Positions 35,751 to 47,600 of a stretch of DNA of 64,000 nt are shown here, in pieces. Origin of the DNA: Rhynchosporium graminicola (taxonomy: Eukaryota > Ascomycota > Leotiomycetes > Helotiales > Ploettnerulaceae); NCBI GenBank assembly GCA_900074885.1, contig FJUW01000019.1, positions 310,001 through 374,000 on the forward strand, given 5' to 3'. Both the position numbers and the translations under genes were made by a program. Under the pieces are notes generated by a model, which did no database searches, was not told the DNA's origin, and was given only the letters and a program-made list of their open reading frames with translations. Position 1 is the stretch's first letter, and the number at the start of each line of letters is the position of its first letter.

Positions 35751-38700
35751 TATGCGATATCTTAACCTTATGAAGCTTCTTAGTAGTTAATCGTTTACTA
35801 TACGTGCTACTCTTACTAAGAATAGACTCTTATATAAGCTACTCGCACTTCTTGATTCTGGAGCTAATAGATATTATTTTATTAATCGTTCTTTTCTTAA
35901 ATCCCTTTCCTTCTTCTTAAAACTTTTAATTTACTCTCTACTAAACGCAATTCCTATTAAAAGCTTTAATAGCGTTAATAGTAGTACTATTAGTTATTAT
36001 ACGATACTTAATTTAATAGTAGATCGTCGCGTTTAGGTATTTACTCCCTTTCTTATTATTACTCTCGGAAACTATAGTATTATACTCGGAAGGACCTAGC
36101 TTTCGGAATATTAAGTACTCTTAGATACCTCTAAACAATAGATTATTTAGCTACTATATACTCCTCCTAGTAACGTTTATAGCTCTCTGATCGAGATTAA
36201 GGACTTATATAAATACTATACTTACTAGCGCTACTAATACGACGCTAACGAACGAAACGAACGCCTTAATCAGTTCTAGGAAGCGTATAAGGAATAGCGA
36301 AGCGCAGCTAACTCTCCTATTAATATTCGAGCTATTATTAACTCTATCTCTATTATTAAACGACTATTACTAGCTCGGAAGCGTACTTCTAGGGAGACTT
36401 ATAGCTATAAAAACATCTAAAACTCTCCTCTAGAGAGTATTCCATAAGTAACTAACTCTCTATTACTACTGCCGATTAGTTAAGACTATTTCTCCGGCGT
36501 TTATACTACTTATTATAGATACGACGAGCCTAAGTATTTATTATCTAAAGAACGAGAATAGAGTAGTAAAGAGAGGTCTTTATACTCTAGAGAAACTACT
36601 AATATACGGCTGAAGTACGTACGATTTAGTAATATTATTACCTATATCCCGCGTGAATCTCTACTTTAACTCTAATTAGAAGTCTTTACGTTAAAGACCT
36701 ACGTATAAGATTACGCCTATATAATTCATACTATAGACTAATAGTTACTCGGAACACTATCTCGCGACTTAATAGAAGCTACTTAAAGTATAAAAATAAC
36801 TACTATAATATTTCGAAAGCGATAAAGATCACCTCATATGCTCAGACCTCTTCTAGAGCCTCCTGCGCTAGAGATTTACGTAATTAGTAGCTTAGCTTTC
36901 TATCTCTTATATAAACGCTAGAAGTCTTCTAACGATAAGATCTTCTCTATTACCTTTCACGAGATAGATAAGCTTCTTAATAACCGAATCGCAGTTTAGT
37001 AACGCGATACTACTATCGTATCTTTAACTATCGACCTTACGGAATGTCGCAAAACTACTTAGTAATTTACTATTAGCTTAAGCGAATTAGATTCAGAACT
37101 ATAGATCCCTTACGAGTATAGCTAGTAAGTATACGTCTTTTCTAAGGAAGCTAGCGATATTCTCCCTCCTTATTGCTTATACGATTACTGAATTAAGCTT
37201 AAGGAAGAGGCCGAGAAGAACTTTAAATACTCCCCTTTATATAAGATATCAGCTAAAGAACTTGAAGTTATTAAAGCGTATATTACTAATAACTTAGCTA
37301 AAGGTTTTATTAAACCTTCTTAAGTACTATACGCTATACCTATTCTTTTCGTTAAGAAAGCTAATAGAAGTCTAAGATTCTATATCGACTTTCGCGCACT
37401 TAATAACCTCACGAGGAAGGATTAATATCTACTGCTATTAATCGATAAAACGCTAGCTAGAATCTCTACTACTAAGATATTTACTAAACTAGATATTTGC
37501 TAAGCGTTCCACCGAATTCGAATAGATCTAGCCTCTAAAGAGTATACGACCTTCTGGACCTATTATAGTATATATAAGTGTAAGGTACTCCCTTTCGGTC
37601 TGACTAATAGCCCTGCGACGTACTAGCGATATATGAATAACGTCTTATTCAACTACTTAGACGACTTCTATATAGTATATCTAGATAATATTCTAATCTA
37701 CTCTAATAACTTACTATAGTATTAATTATATATATATAAAGTGCTATAACGATTATAAGACACTAGATTATAAGCTAACCTTAAGAAGTATAAATTCAAC
37801 GTTACTCGCACTTAATACCTTAGGTTTATTATCTCTACTTCTAGGATCGAGGTAGACCCTAAGAAGGTTAATATTATATAATCTTAGAATTACCTGACTA
37901 TAGTTAAGGGTATATAATTGTTCTTAGGCTTTTGTAACTTCTACTAATGATTTATTAAGGACTACGGAATTATCGTAAAACCTCTTATATAACTCACTAA
38001 AAATAACATATCATTTCAGTTCGCTAGGGAGTATAAAGATACCTTTAATTACCTAAAGTATACTCTTACTTCGGTACTACTCCTCTACTACTATTAGTAA
38101 TATCTACCTTATATAATCGAAATAGACGCTAGTGATAGAGTAATAGCAGGTGTACTATTATAATAGCACGACGAAGACTAGTTCCTAGTAGCTTACTTCT
38201 CTAAGATTATACTACCTGCCGAGCTTAATTACGCTATTTACGATAAGGAAATACTTATAATTATAAGATCTTTTAGTAACTAGAGATCTGAGCTCGTAAG
38301 CGTACTATATCAGATCTATATTATTACTAATTATAAAGCTCTTAAGTACTTCATAACCTCTAAATAGCTAAACGCACGATAAGTATAATAGGCCGAGCTA
38401 CTCGCAGATTATAACTTTATAATTACTTATCGACCTAGGAAGTATAATCTACTCGCTAATACTCTCTCTCGTAGAATAGATAAATTAGATAACTAGAATA
38501 ATACTAAAAGAACTTAGCGTTTATAGCAATTACTACGCGAAGACTAAATCGATCTAGTACTACTTATAAGTAACCTCCGGAATAGCTCCGACTCTATAGA
38601 TAACTTTAAGCTTATTAACGCCTTAGAAGTTACTAACTTATCGCTAGTCTTTTCTATAGTATAGTAAGTACTTAACGCTAATCGTACTATATTATTACTC

Positions 38701-40194
38701 TAAGTACTACGGAAATAAGCTCTTTCTACTACTCCTAGAAAACTGACTATAGAAAAAGATCTTCTACTCTATAAAGGAAGACTAATCGTACTTAATATTT
38801 CATACTTTCGCACGCTACTTATACGCGAAGTATACGACTAATTAGAGACTACTTATCTAAGTGCAAAGAAGACCTTATAACTACTAGTATTATAATACTA
38901 GTAGTATAGAATCGCTTTAACTATTAACTAATACTACTATAACTATTATACTTACTAACGAATTCAAATGCTACGTGATAAGAAACCGGGCCTCCTCTAA
39001 CCTCTGCCTATACTATCGCATCTATAGGAGTATATTATAGTCGATTACTATAGCTTTAACCGCGATAAATATAGCTATAATAATGTTCTCGTATTTATCG
39101 ACTATTTTAGTAAATAAGTAATTAGTATTCTATGCCGAAAGACCTCCGATGCGCGCGACCTTATAAAGCTTTACTTATACTACGTATACTACTATTTCGG
39201 AGCTCTATTAATAATTACCTCTAATAGAGGGCCTTAATTCATTTCCTGTTTTTAGATTATAATTATCACGATTCTTAGTACCAAAAGATAGCTTTCTGCA
39301 GTAGACTACTTATAAACAGATAGCTAAATAGAGATCTATAACTAATATCTCTAACGTAGATTACGACTTTTTATCTCTTACTATTAAGATAACTAGTCGG
39401 AATTCTTACTTATTATAGATTACGCCTAGATAACTCTCCCTTACGAATCCCTTAGAGGTCTCTTACCCTTTAAAGTCGTTTATAGATATATACCTCGTAT
39501 TAATTAGAATTAGAAAGACCTATCTAACTCTACTATACCTACTAATAAGTTGAATACTTAGTAAGCTCTAGATTACGCTAATCGTCTGCGCGATACTTAG
39601 ATTACCGCTTAATTAAGCTTCTAATATACTTAAGCTAAGATATCCTAATCCTATAATTACTTACGCTATAAAGTCGACTTTACTACAGACGACCTTATCT
39701 AGCTAGATATACGCTACTTTATAAGTACTCGACCTAATAAAAAACTCGACTTCCTAACTAACGGACCCTTCTATATAATTAAAAAGGTTAGAAGCTCTTA
39801 TCGTCTAGAGCTCCCTACTAGTATGAAAGTATATAACGTATTCCCTGCTACTAAGCTACGGAAATATCTAAACGACCCTTTACTAAGATAAACCTTACTA
39901 CTGCTACTACTTATTAATATCACTAGTAACGATAAATAGGAGATCGAAGATATACTTACGTGCTATAAGTAGCGTAATAGCCTCTTATACCGAGTTTCCT
40001 AGTTAAATTAAGATATCGATCTTATATAGTACGACGCTATAGATATTAAATACGCTCCTATTAAGCTATAATAATTCTACCTTAATAACCTAACGTAAGC
40101 TAGACCTCCTGCTAAACTACCTGATTAGCTGAAAGCTTTCTACGATAGAATTAATAATTACGACTACTTTAATAGTAATAAGGAAATAGACTAA
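35750..40194 (+). pseudogene. D(+) pol: protease, RT, RNase H, integrase, chromodomain (decayed)
   Basis: One continuous frame (frame 1) without indels. Protease LLDSGANRYYFIN near 35,850 with intact DSGA. RT from about 37,200 with IFTKLDI, VLPFGLTNSPATY and the catalytic VYLDNILIYS at 37675-37704 (second Asp lost). RNase H EIDASDR near 38,120. Integrase with VDYYSFNRDKYSYNN near 39,040 and TSNRGP near 39,215. Chromodomain about 39,930-40,080. The frame ends at TAA 40192-40194, one base before the 3' hairpin. Best-preserved pol in the window, still full of Trp/Gln stops. Confidence 0.9.
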
Positions 40195-40215
40195 CGCTCG
40201 AGGGCGAGCTTTTTT

Positions 40216-40744
40216 NNNNNNNNNNNNNNNNNNNNNNNNNNNNNNNNNNNNNNNNNNNNNNNNNNNNNNNNNNNNNNNNNNNNNNNNNNNNNNNNNNNNN
40301 NNNNNNNNNNNNNNNNNNNNNNNNNNNNNNNNNNNNNNNNNNNNNNNNNNNNNNNNNNNNNNNNNNNNNNNNNNNNNNNNNNNNNNNNNNNNNNNNNNNN
40401 NNNNNNNNNNNNNNNNNNNNNNNNNNNNNNNNNNNNNNNNNNNNNNNNNNNNNNNNNNNNNNNNNNNNNNNNNNNNNNNNNNNNNNNNNNNNNNNNNNNN
40501 NNNNNNNNNNNNNNNNNNNNNNNNNNNNNNNNNNNNNNNNNNNNNNNNNNNNNNNNNNNNNNNNNNNNNNNNNNNNNNNNNNNNNNNNNNNNNNNNNNNN
40601 NNNNNNNNNNNNNNNNNNNNNNNNNNNNNNNNNNNNNNNNNNNNNNNNNNNNNNNNNNNNNNNNNNNNNNNNNNNNNNNNNNNNNNNNNNNNNNNNNNNN
40701 NNNNNNNNNNNNNNNNNNNNNNNNNNNNNNNNNNNNNNNNNNNN
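40216..40744. other. Assembly gap, 529 N
   Basis: The gap begins in the T run after the D hairpin, just before the G-rich polypurine tract, and ends in a second copy of RT sequence. The estimated size need not be real. Confidence 0.99.
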
Positions 40745-43339
40745 TACTAGCGATATATGAATAACGTCTTATTCAACTACTTAGACGACTTCTATATAGT
40801 ATATCTAGATAATATTCTAATCTACTCTAATAACTTACTATAGTATTAATTATATATATATAAAGTGCTATAACGATTATAAGACACTAGATTATAAGCT
40901 AACCTTAAGAAGTATAAATTCAACGTTACTCGCACTTAATACCTTAGGTTTATTATCTCTACTTCTAGGATCGAGGTAGACCCTAAGAAGGTTAATATTA
41001 TATAATCTTAGAATTACCTGACTATAGTTAAGGGTATATAATTGTTCTTAGGCTTTTGTAACTTCTACTAATGATTTATTAAGGACTACGGAATTATCGT
41101 AAAACCTCTTATATAACTCACTAAAAATAACATATCATTTCAGTTCGCTAGGGAGTATAAAGATACCTTTAATTACCTAAAGTATACTCTTACTTCGGTA
41201 CTACTCCTCTACTACTATTAGTAATATCTACCTTATATAATCGAAATAGACGCTAGTGATAGAGTAATAGCAGGTGTACTATTATAATAGCACGACGAAG
41301 ACTAGTTCCTAGTAGCTTACTTCTCTAAGATTATACTACCTGCCGAGCTTAATTACGCTATTTACGATAAGGAAATACTTATAATTATAAGATCTTTTAG
41401 TAACTAGAGATCTGAGCTCGTAAGCGTACTATATCAGATCTATATTATTACTAATTATAAAGCTCTTAAGTACTTAATAACCTCTAAATAGCTAAACGCA
41501 CGATAAGTATAATAGGCCGAGCTACTTGCAGATTATAACTTTATAATTACTTATCGACCTAGGAAGTATAATCTACTCGCTAATACTCTCTCTCGTAGAA
41601 TAGATAAATTAGATAACTAGAATAATACTAAAAGAACTTAGCGTTTATAGCAATTACTACGCGAAGACTAAATCGATCTAGTACTACTTATAAGTAACCT
41701 CCGGAATAGCTCCGACTCTATAGATAACTTTAAGCTTATTAACGCCTTAGAAGTCGCCGACTTATCGCTAGTCTTTTCTATAGTATAGTAAGTACTTAAC
41801 GCTAATCGTACTATATTATTACTCTAAGTACTACGGAAATAAGCTCTTTCTACTACTCCTAGAAAACTGACTATAGAAAAAGATCTTCTACTCTATAAAG
41901 GAAGACTAATCGTACTTAATATTTCATACTTTCGCACGCTACTTATACGCGAAGTATACGACTAATTAGAGACTACTTATCTAAGTGCAAAGAAGACCTT
42001 ATAACTACTAGTATTATAATACTAGTAGTATAGAATCGCTTTAACTATTAACTAATACTACTATAACTATTATACTTACTAACGAATTCAAGTGCCGCGT
42101 AATAAGAAACCGGGCCTCCTCTAACCTCTGCCTATACTATCGCATCTATAGGAGTATATTATAGTCGATTACTATAGCTTTAACCGCGATAAATATAGCT
42201 ATAATAATGTTCTCGTATTTATCGACTATTTTAGTAAATAAGTAATTAGTATTCTATGCCGAAAGACCTCCGATGCGCGCGACCTTATAAAGCTTTACTT
42301 ATACTACGTATACTACTATTTCGGAGCTCTATTAATAATTACCTCTAATAGAGGGCCTTAATTCATTTCCTGTTTTTAGATTATAATTATCACGATTCTT
42401 AGTACCAAAAGATAGCTTTCTGCAGTAGACTACTTATAAACAGATAGCTAAATAGAGATCTATAACTAATATCTCTAACGTAGATTACGACTTTTTATCT
42501 CTTACTATTAAGATAACTAGTCGGAATTCTTACTTATTATAGATTACGCCTAGATAACTCTCCCTTACGAATCCCTTAGAGGTCTCTTACCCTTTAAAGT
42601 CGTTTATAGATATATACCTCGTATTAATTAGAATTAGAAAGACCTATCTAACTCTACTATACCTACTAATAAGTTGAATACTTAGTAAGCTCTAGATTAC
42701 GCTAATCGTCTGCGCGATACTTAGATTACCGCTTAATTAAGCTTCTAATATACTTAAGCTAAGATATCCTAATCCTATAATTACTTACGCTATAAAGTCG
42801 ACTTTACTACAGACGACCTTATCTAGCTAGATATACGCTACTTTATAAGTACTCGACCTAATAAAAAACTCGACTTCCTAACTAACGGACCCTTCTATAT
42901 AATTAAAAAGGTTAGAAGCTCTTATCGTCTAGAGCTCCCTACTAGTATGAAAGTATATAACGTATTCCCTGCTACTAAGCTACGGAAATATCTAAACGAC
43001 CCTTTACTAAGATAAACCTTACTACTGCTACTACTTATTAATATCACTAGTAACGATAAATAGGAGATCGAAGATATACTTACGTGCTATAAGTAGCGTA
43101 ATAGCCTCTTATACCGAGTTTCCTAGTTAAATTAAGATATCGATCTTATATAGTACGACGCTATAGATATTAAATACGCTCCTATTAAGCTATAATAATT
43201 CTACCTTAATAACCTAACGTAAGCTAGACCTCCTGCTAAACTACCTGATTAGCTGAAAGCTTTCTACGATAGAATTAATAATTACGACTACTTTAATAGT
43301 AATAAGGAAATAGACTAACGCTCGAGGGCGAGCTTTTTT
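40745..43339 (+). repeat. Second copy of D pol 3' half after the gap
   Basis: Repeats 37621-40215 over 2595 bp in the same register (offset 3124), with few differences such as GTTACTAAC versus GTCGCCGAC. It ends in the same TAA (43316-43318), then hairpin, polypurine tract and 3' LTR. Probably another copy or contig end joined through the gap, not a true tandem duplication. Confidence 0.8.
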
Positions 43340-43354
43340 CGGAGGGGGGGGTAG
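43320..43354 (+). promoter_or_regulatory. Polypurine tract and hairpin of element D
   Basis: Stem GCTCG/CGAGC (43320-43324 and 43329-43333) with loop AGGG, a T run, then CGGAGGGGGGGG and TAG up to the 3' LTR. Same arrangement at 40196-40209, at 44605-44618 and at 54418-54431 in the other copies. Confidence 0.65.
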
Positions 43355-43589
43355 TATAATAACTAGTCAGGTTTAGAGGTTTCTCCCTATTAGTAGAAAT
43401 ACTTACTACTAAGCGAGATTACACGAGTAGAGTTTAGGGGCCCCTTTTTATATATATACTTCCCTTCTCTCTCTACTTCTTCACTCCTTAGTTATAGATT
43501 CTCAAGTGATTCTTACTACTTTATATTCATAGTAATATGAGGTCTTATTACTCAGGTAGTTTTAAGACCTTTCTAGAGTAAGCGTCATA
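43355..43589 (+). repeat. LTR D (long form), 3' LTR of D(+)
   Basis: 235 bp, RIP-altered start TATAATAACTAG and end AGCGTCATA, followed by the TTCAG duplication and the remaining 97 bp of A(+) interior. Confidence 0.92.
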
Positions 43590-43594
43590 TTCAG

Positions 43595-43691
43595 GAGGTA
43601 TAATAAAAGAAGAAGATAGCTATAAGTAGTTATTAATATTTCCTTAAGTATACTTAAGCGTAGGGATACGCTAAGATAGAAAGGGGGATAG
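43595..43691 (+). promoter_or_regulatory. A(+) 3' interior end: palindrome, hairpin, polypurine tract
   Basis: Contains the perfect palindrome CTTAAGTATACTTAAG, a 6-bp hairpin AGCGTA/TACGCT (43657-43662 and 43667-43672) with loop GGGA, then AGATAGAAAGGGGGATAG up to the 3' LTR. A(-) has a partly decayed equivalent near 23,330-23,380. Confidence 0.6.
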
Positions 43692-44187
43692 TATTACGAA
43701 CTAGTATAGTTCTTAGTACTAAAACTATCCTAGTATCAGAATACTGATAGTATTATCTAGTAGTATATATTAGACGGGTTTTGATACTAGAAAAGAGTTA
43801 GTACTATTAGAGGAAAGGTACTAATACGATTATGATATAAACTAGCGAGTAGTATTATACGCCTACCTGTATTATAGTAATAATAGTATTATAGCTATAG
43901 GTGATCCGGGATCACGTGATATACTAGACTGCTAGATAAGTCGCGAGGGCTTGCACGCTCTGTAAGACAGTCTTATATAGCTAGTATAAGAGAACGAAAG
44001 CTCTATATAAGACTAGCACTTCTGCTATTAGATAGGAGCTTCGTGCTCAAATTCATATAGTAATTAATACCTGCTTATAATATCTTAATTCTAATTAAGA
44101 ACCGAACTTCTTATTTACTTTACTTTATAGCTGATACTAACCGACGAGCCTGTATACCGCGTACTAGTCAGAACCAGGAACGTTATA
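43692..44187 (+). repeat. LTR A, 3' LTR of A(+)
   Basis: 496 bp, RIP-altered start TATTACGAAC, end GGAACGTTATA, followed by the TTTTT duplication. More CpA/TpG remain here than in the 5' LTR. Confidence 0.92.
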
Positions 44188-44192
44188 TTTTT

Positions 44193-44368
44193 ATAATAAA
44201 ATAATATTTATAAAACTTAGAATTTAATTTATTACTCTAATATAATAACCTTTTTATATTTTTATTAGTAATCTTTTAGTTTAGAAATATATAAAATTAT
44301 TTTAAATAATAAACTCAATATATAAATATAAGCGTATCAGCTAAGATTAAAAAAAGTATTATATATTA
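44193..44368. other. AT-rich remnant between A(+) and D(-)1
   Basis: 176 bp of pre-insertion DNA, continuous in origin with the sequence left of 9446. Nothing recognised. Confidence 0.7.
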
Positions 44369-44583
44369 TATGACGCTTGCTCTAGAAAGGTCTCAAAACT
44401 ACCTGAGTAATAAGACCTCATATTACTATGAATATAAAGTAGTAAGAATTACTTAAGAATCTATAACTAAGGAGTAAAGAAGTAGAGAGAGAATAGAAGT
44501 ATATATATAAAAAGGGGCCCCTAAACTCTACTCGTGTAATCTCGCTTAGTAGTAAGTGTTTCCACTAATAGGGAGTCGTCATA
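44369..44583 (-). repeat. LTR D (short form), 3' LTR of D(-)1
   Basis: 215 bp. Lacks 20 bp next to the outer end of the long form, so GGGAG joins directly to TCGTCATA. Confidence 0.92.
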
Positions 44584-44619
44584 TTACCCCCCTCTCCGAA
44601 AAAAGCTCGCCCTCGAGCG

Positions 44620-47600
44620 TTAGTCTATCTCCTTATTACTATTAAGGTAGTTATAATTATTAATTCTATCGTAGAAAGCTTTCAGCTAATTAGGTAGTCT
44701 AGTAAGAGGTCTAGCTTACGTTAGGTTATTAAAGTGGAATTATTATAGCTTAGCAGGAGCGTATTTAATATCTATAGCGTCGTACTATATAAGATCGATA
44801 TCTTGATTTAACTAGGAAACTCGGTATAAGAGGTTATTACGCTGCTTATAGCACGTAAGTATATCTTCGATCTCCTATTCATTATTACTAGTGATATTAA
44901 TAGGCAGTAGCAGTAGTAAGGTTTATCCTAGCAAGGGGTCGTTTAGATACTTCTATAGCTTAGCAGTAGGGAATACGTTATATACTTTTATACTAGTAGG
45001 GAGCTCTAGGCGATAAGAGCTTCCGACCTTTTCAATTATACAGAAGGGTCTATTAGTCGGAAAGTCGAGTTTTTTACTAGGTCGAGTACTTATAAAGTAG
45101 CATATATCTAGCTAAATAAGGTCGTCTATAGTAAAGTCGACTTCATAGCGTAAGCGATTATAAGATTAGGATATCTTAGCTTATACACGTTAGAGGCTAG
45201 ATTAAGCAGTAATCTAAGCGTTACGCAGGCGATTAGCGTAATTTAGAGCTTACTAAGTATTTAACTTATCAGTAAGCGTAGTAGAGTTAAGTAAGTCTTT
45301 CTAATTCTAATTAACACGGAGTATATATCTATAAATAACTTCAAAGGGTAAGAGACCTCTAAGGGATTCATAAGGGAGAGTTATCTAGGCGTAGTCTATA
45401 ATAAGTAAGAATTCCGACTAGTAATCTTAATAATAAGAGATAAAAAGTCATAATCTAAATTAGAGATATTAGTTATAGATCTCTATTTAGCTATCTATTT
45501 ATAAGTAGTCTACTGCAGAAAGCTATCTTTTAGTACTAAGAATTATAATAACTATAGTCTAAAAACAGGAAACGAATTAAGGCCCTCTATTAGAGGTAAT
45601 TATTAATAGAGCTCCGAAATAGCAGTATACGTAGTATAAGTAAAGCTTTATAAGGTCGCGCGTATCAGAGGTCTTTCGGTATAGAATACTAATTACTTAT
45701 TTACTAAAACAGTCGATAAATACGAGAACGTTATTATAGCTATATTTATCGCGGTTAAAGCTATAGTAGTCGACTATAATATACTCCTATAGATATGATA
45801 GTATAAGTAGAAGTTAGAGGAGGCCCGGTTTCTTATCACGCGGCACTTGAATTCGTCGGTAAGTATAATAGTTATAATAGTACTAGTTAATAGTTAAAGC
45901 GATTCTGTACTACTAGTATTATAATACTAGTAATTATAAGATCTTCTTTATACTTAGATAAGTAGTCTCTAATCAGTTATATACTTCGCGTATAAGTAGC
46001 GTGCGAAGGTATAAGATATCAGATACGATTAGTCTTCCTTCATAGAGTAGAAGATCTTTTTCTATAATTAGTTTTCTAAGAGTAACAGAGAGAGCTTATT
46101 TCCGTAAAGCTTAGAGTAATAATATAGTGCGATTAGTATCAAGTACTTATTATACTATAGAAAAGACTAGCGATAAGTCAGCGACTTCTAAGGCGTTAAT
46201 AAGCTTAAAGTTATCTATAGAGTCGGAGCTATTCCGGAGGTTACTTATAAGTAATACTAGATCGATTTAGTCTTCGCGTAATAGCTACTATAAACGCTAA
46301 GTTCTTTTAGCGTTATTCTAGTTATCCAATTTATCTGTTCTACGAGAGAAGGCGTCGGCAAGTAGATTATACTTCCTAAGTTAATAAGTAATTATAAAGT
46401 TATAATCTATAAGTAGCTCAGCTTATCAGGCTTATTATGCGTTCAGCTATTTAGAGGTCATAAAATACTTAAGAGCTTTATAATTAGTAATAACGCGGAC
46501 CTAATATAGTATACCTATAAGCTCAGATCTCTAGTTACTAAAAGATCATATAATTACAAGTATTTCCTTATCGTGAATAGCGTAATTAAGCTCAGCAAGT
46601 AGTATAGTCTTAGAGAAGTAAGCTACTAGGAACTAGTCTTTATCGTACTATTACGATAGCACACTTACTATTACTCTATTACTAGCGTCTGTTTCGATTA
46701 TATAAAGTAGATATTACTAATAGTAATAGAGGAGTAGTACCGAAGTAAAAGCATGCTTTAAGTGATCGAAGGTATTTTTATACTCCCTAGCGAACCGAAA
46801 TAATATATTATTTTTAGTGAGTTATATAAGGGGTTTTACGATAATTCCGTAGTCCTTAATAAATCATTAGTAGAAGTTACAAAAGCCTAAGAACAATTAT
46901 ACGCCCTTAACTATAGTTAAGTAATTCTAAGATTATATAATATTAACCTTCTTAGAGTCTACCTCGATCCCAGAAGTAGAGATAATAAATCTAAGGTATT
47001 TAGTATAAGTAATATTAAATTTATACTTCTTAAGGTCGGCTTATAATCTAGCGTCTTATAATCATTATAGTACCTTATATACGTATAATTAATACTATAA
47101 TAAGTCATTAGAGTAGATTAAAATATTATCTAGATATACTATATAGAAGTCGTTTAAGTAATCGAATAAGACGTTATTCATATATCGCTAGTATATCGCA
47201 GAGCCGTTAGTCAGACCGAAAGGAAGTACCTTATACTTATATATACTATAACAGGTCCGGAAGGTCGTATACTCTTCAGAGGCTAGATCCATTCGAATTC
47301 GGTAGAACGCCTAGCGAATATCTAGTTTAGTAAATATCTTAGTAGTAGAGATTCTAGCTAGCGTTTTATCGATTAATAGCAGTAGATATTAATCCTTCCT
47401 CGTGAGGTTATTAAGTGCGCGAAAGTCGATATAGAATCTTAGGCTTCTATTAGCTTTCTTAACAAAAAGAATAAGTATAGCGTATAGCGCTTAAGAAGGT
47501 TCGATAAAACCTTTAGCTAAGTTATTAGTAATATACGCCTTAACGACTTTAAGTTCTTTAGCCGATATCTTATATAAGGAGAAGTATTTAAAGTTCTTCT

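Larger units (their letters stand above)
33902..43589 (+). mobile_element. Ty3/gypsy LTR retrotransposon D(+), inserted near the 3' end of A(+)
   Basis: 235-bp LTRs (33902-34136 and 43355-43589) flanked by TTCAG (33897-33901 and 43590-43594). The unfilled site is in A(-) at about 23,400. It is 9.7 kb as assembled but contains a 529-N gap followed by a repeat of 37621-40215. Without gap and repeat it is about 6.56 kb, like the other two D copies. Encodes gag and a pol with protease to chromodomain. Confidence 0.92.
9451..44187 (+). mobile_element. Ty3/gypsy LTR retrotransposon A(+), split by four nested insertions
   Basis: Outermost element of the nest. Two 496-bp LTRs (9451-9946 and 43692-44187) are flanked by the 5-bp duplication TTTTT (9446-9450 and 44188-44192). 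Its own sequence survives as 9451-10515, 20604-21379, 22848-22892, 29646-33901 and 43595-44187, about 6.7 kb together. Each gap is exactly one inserted element plus one 5-bp target duplication. The internal region encodes gag with a zinc knuckle, protease, RT, RNase H, integrase and a C-terminal chromodomain, so it is a chromovirus-type Ty3/gypsy element. All coding parts are destroyed by RIP. Confidence 0.92.

Noticed and set aside
40196..40215. Hairpin plus T run resembling a bacterial rho-independent terminator
   Set aside because: The organism is a fungus and the structure recurs next to polypurine tracts of retroelements. A bacterial terminator reading is not meaningful.
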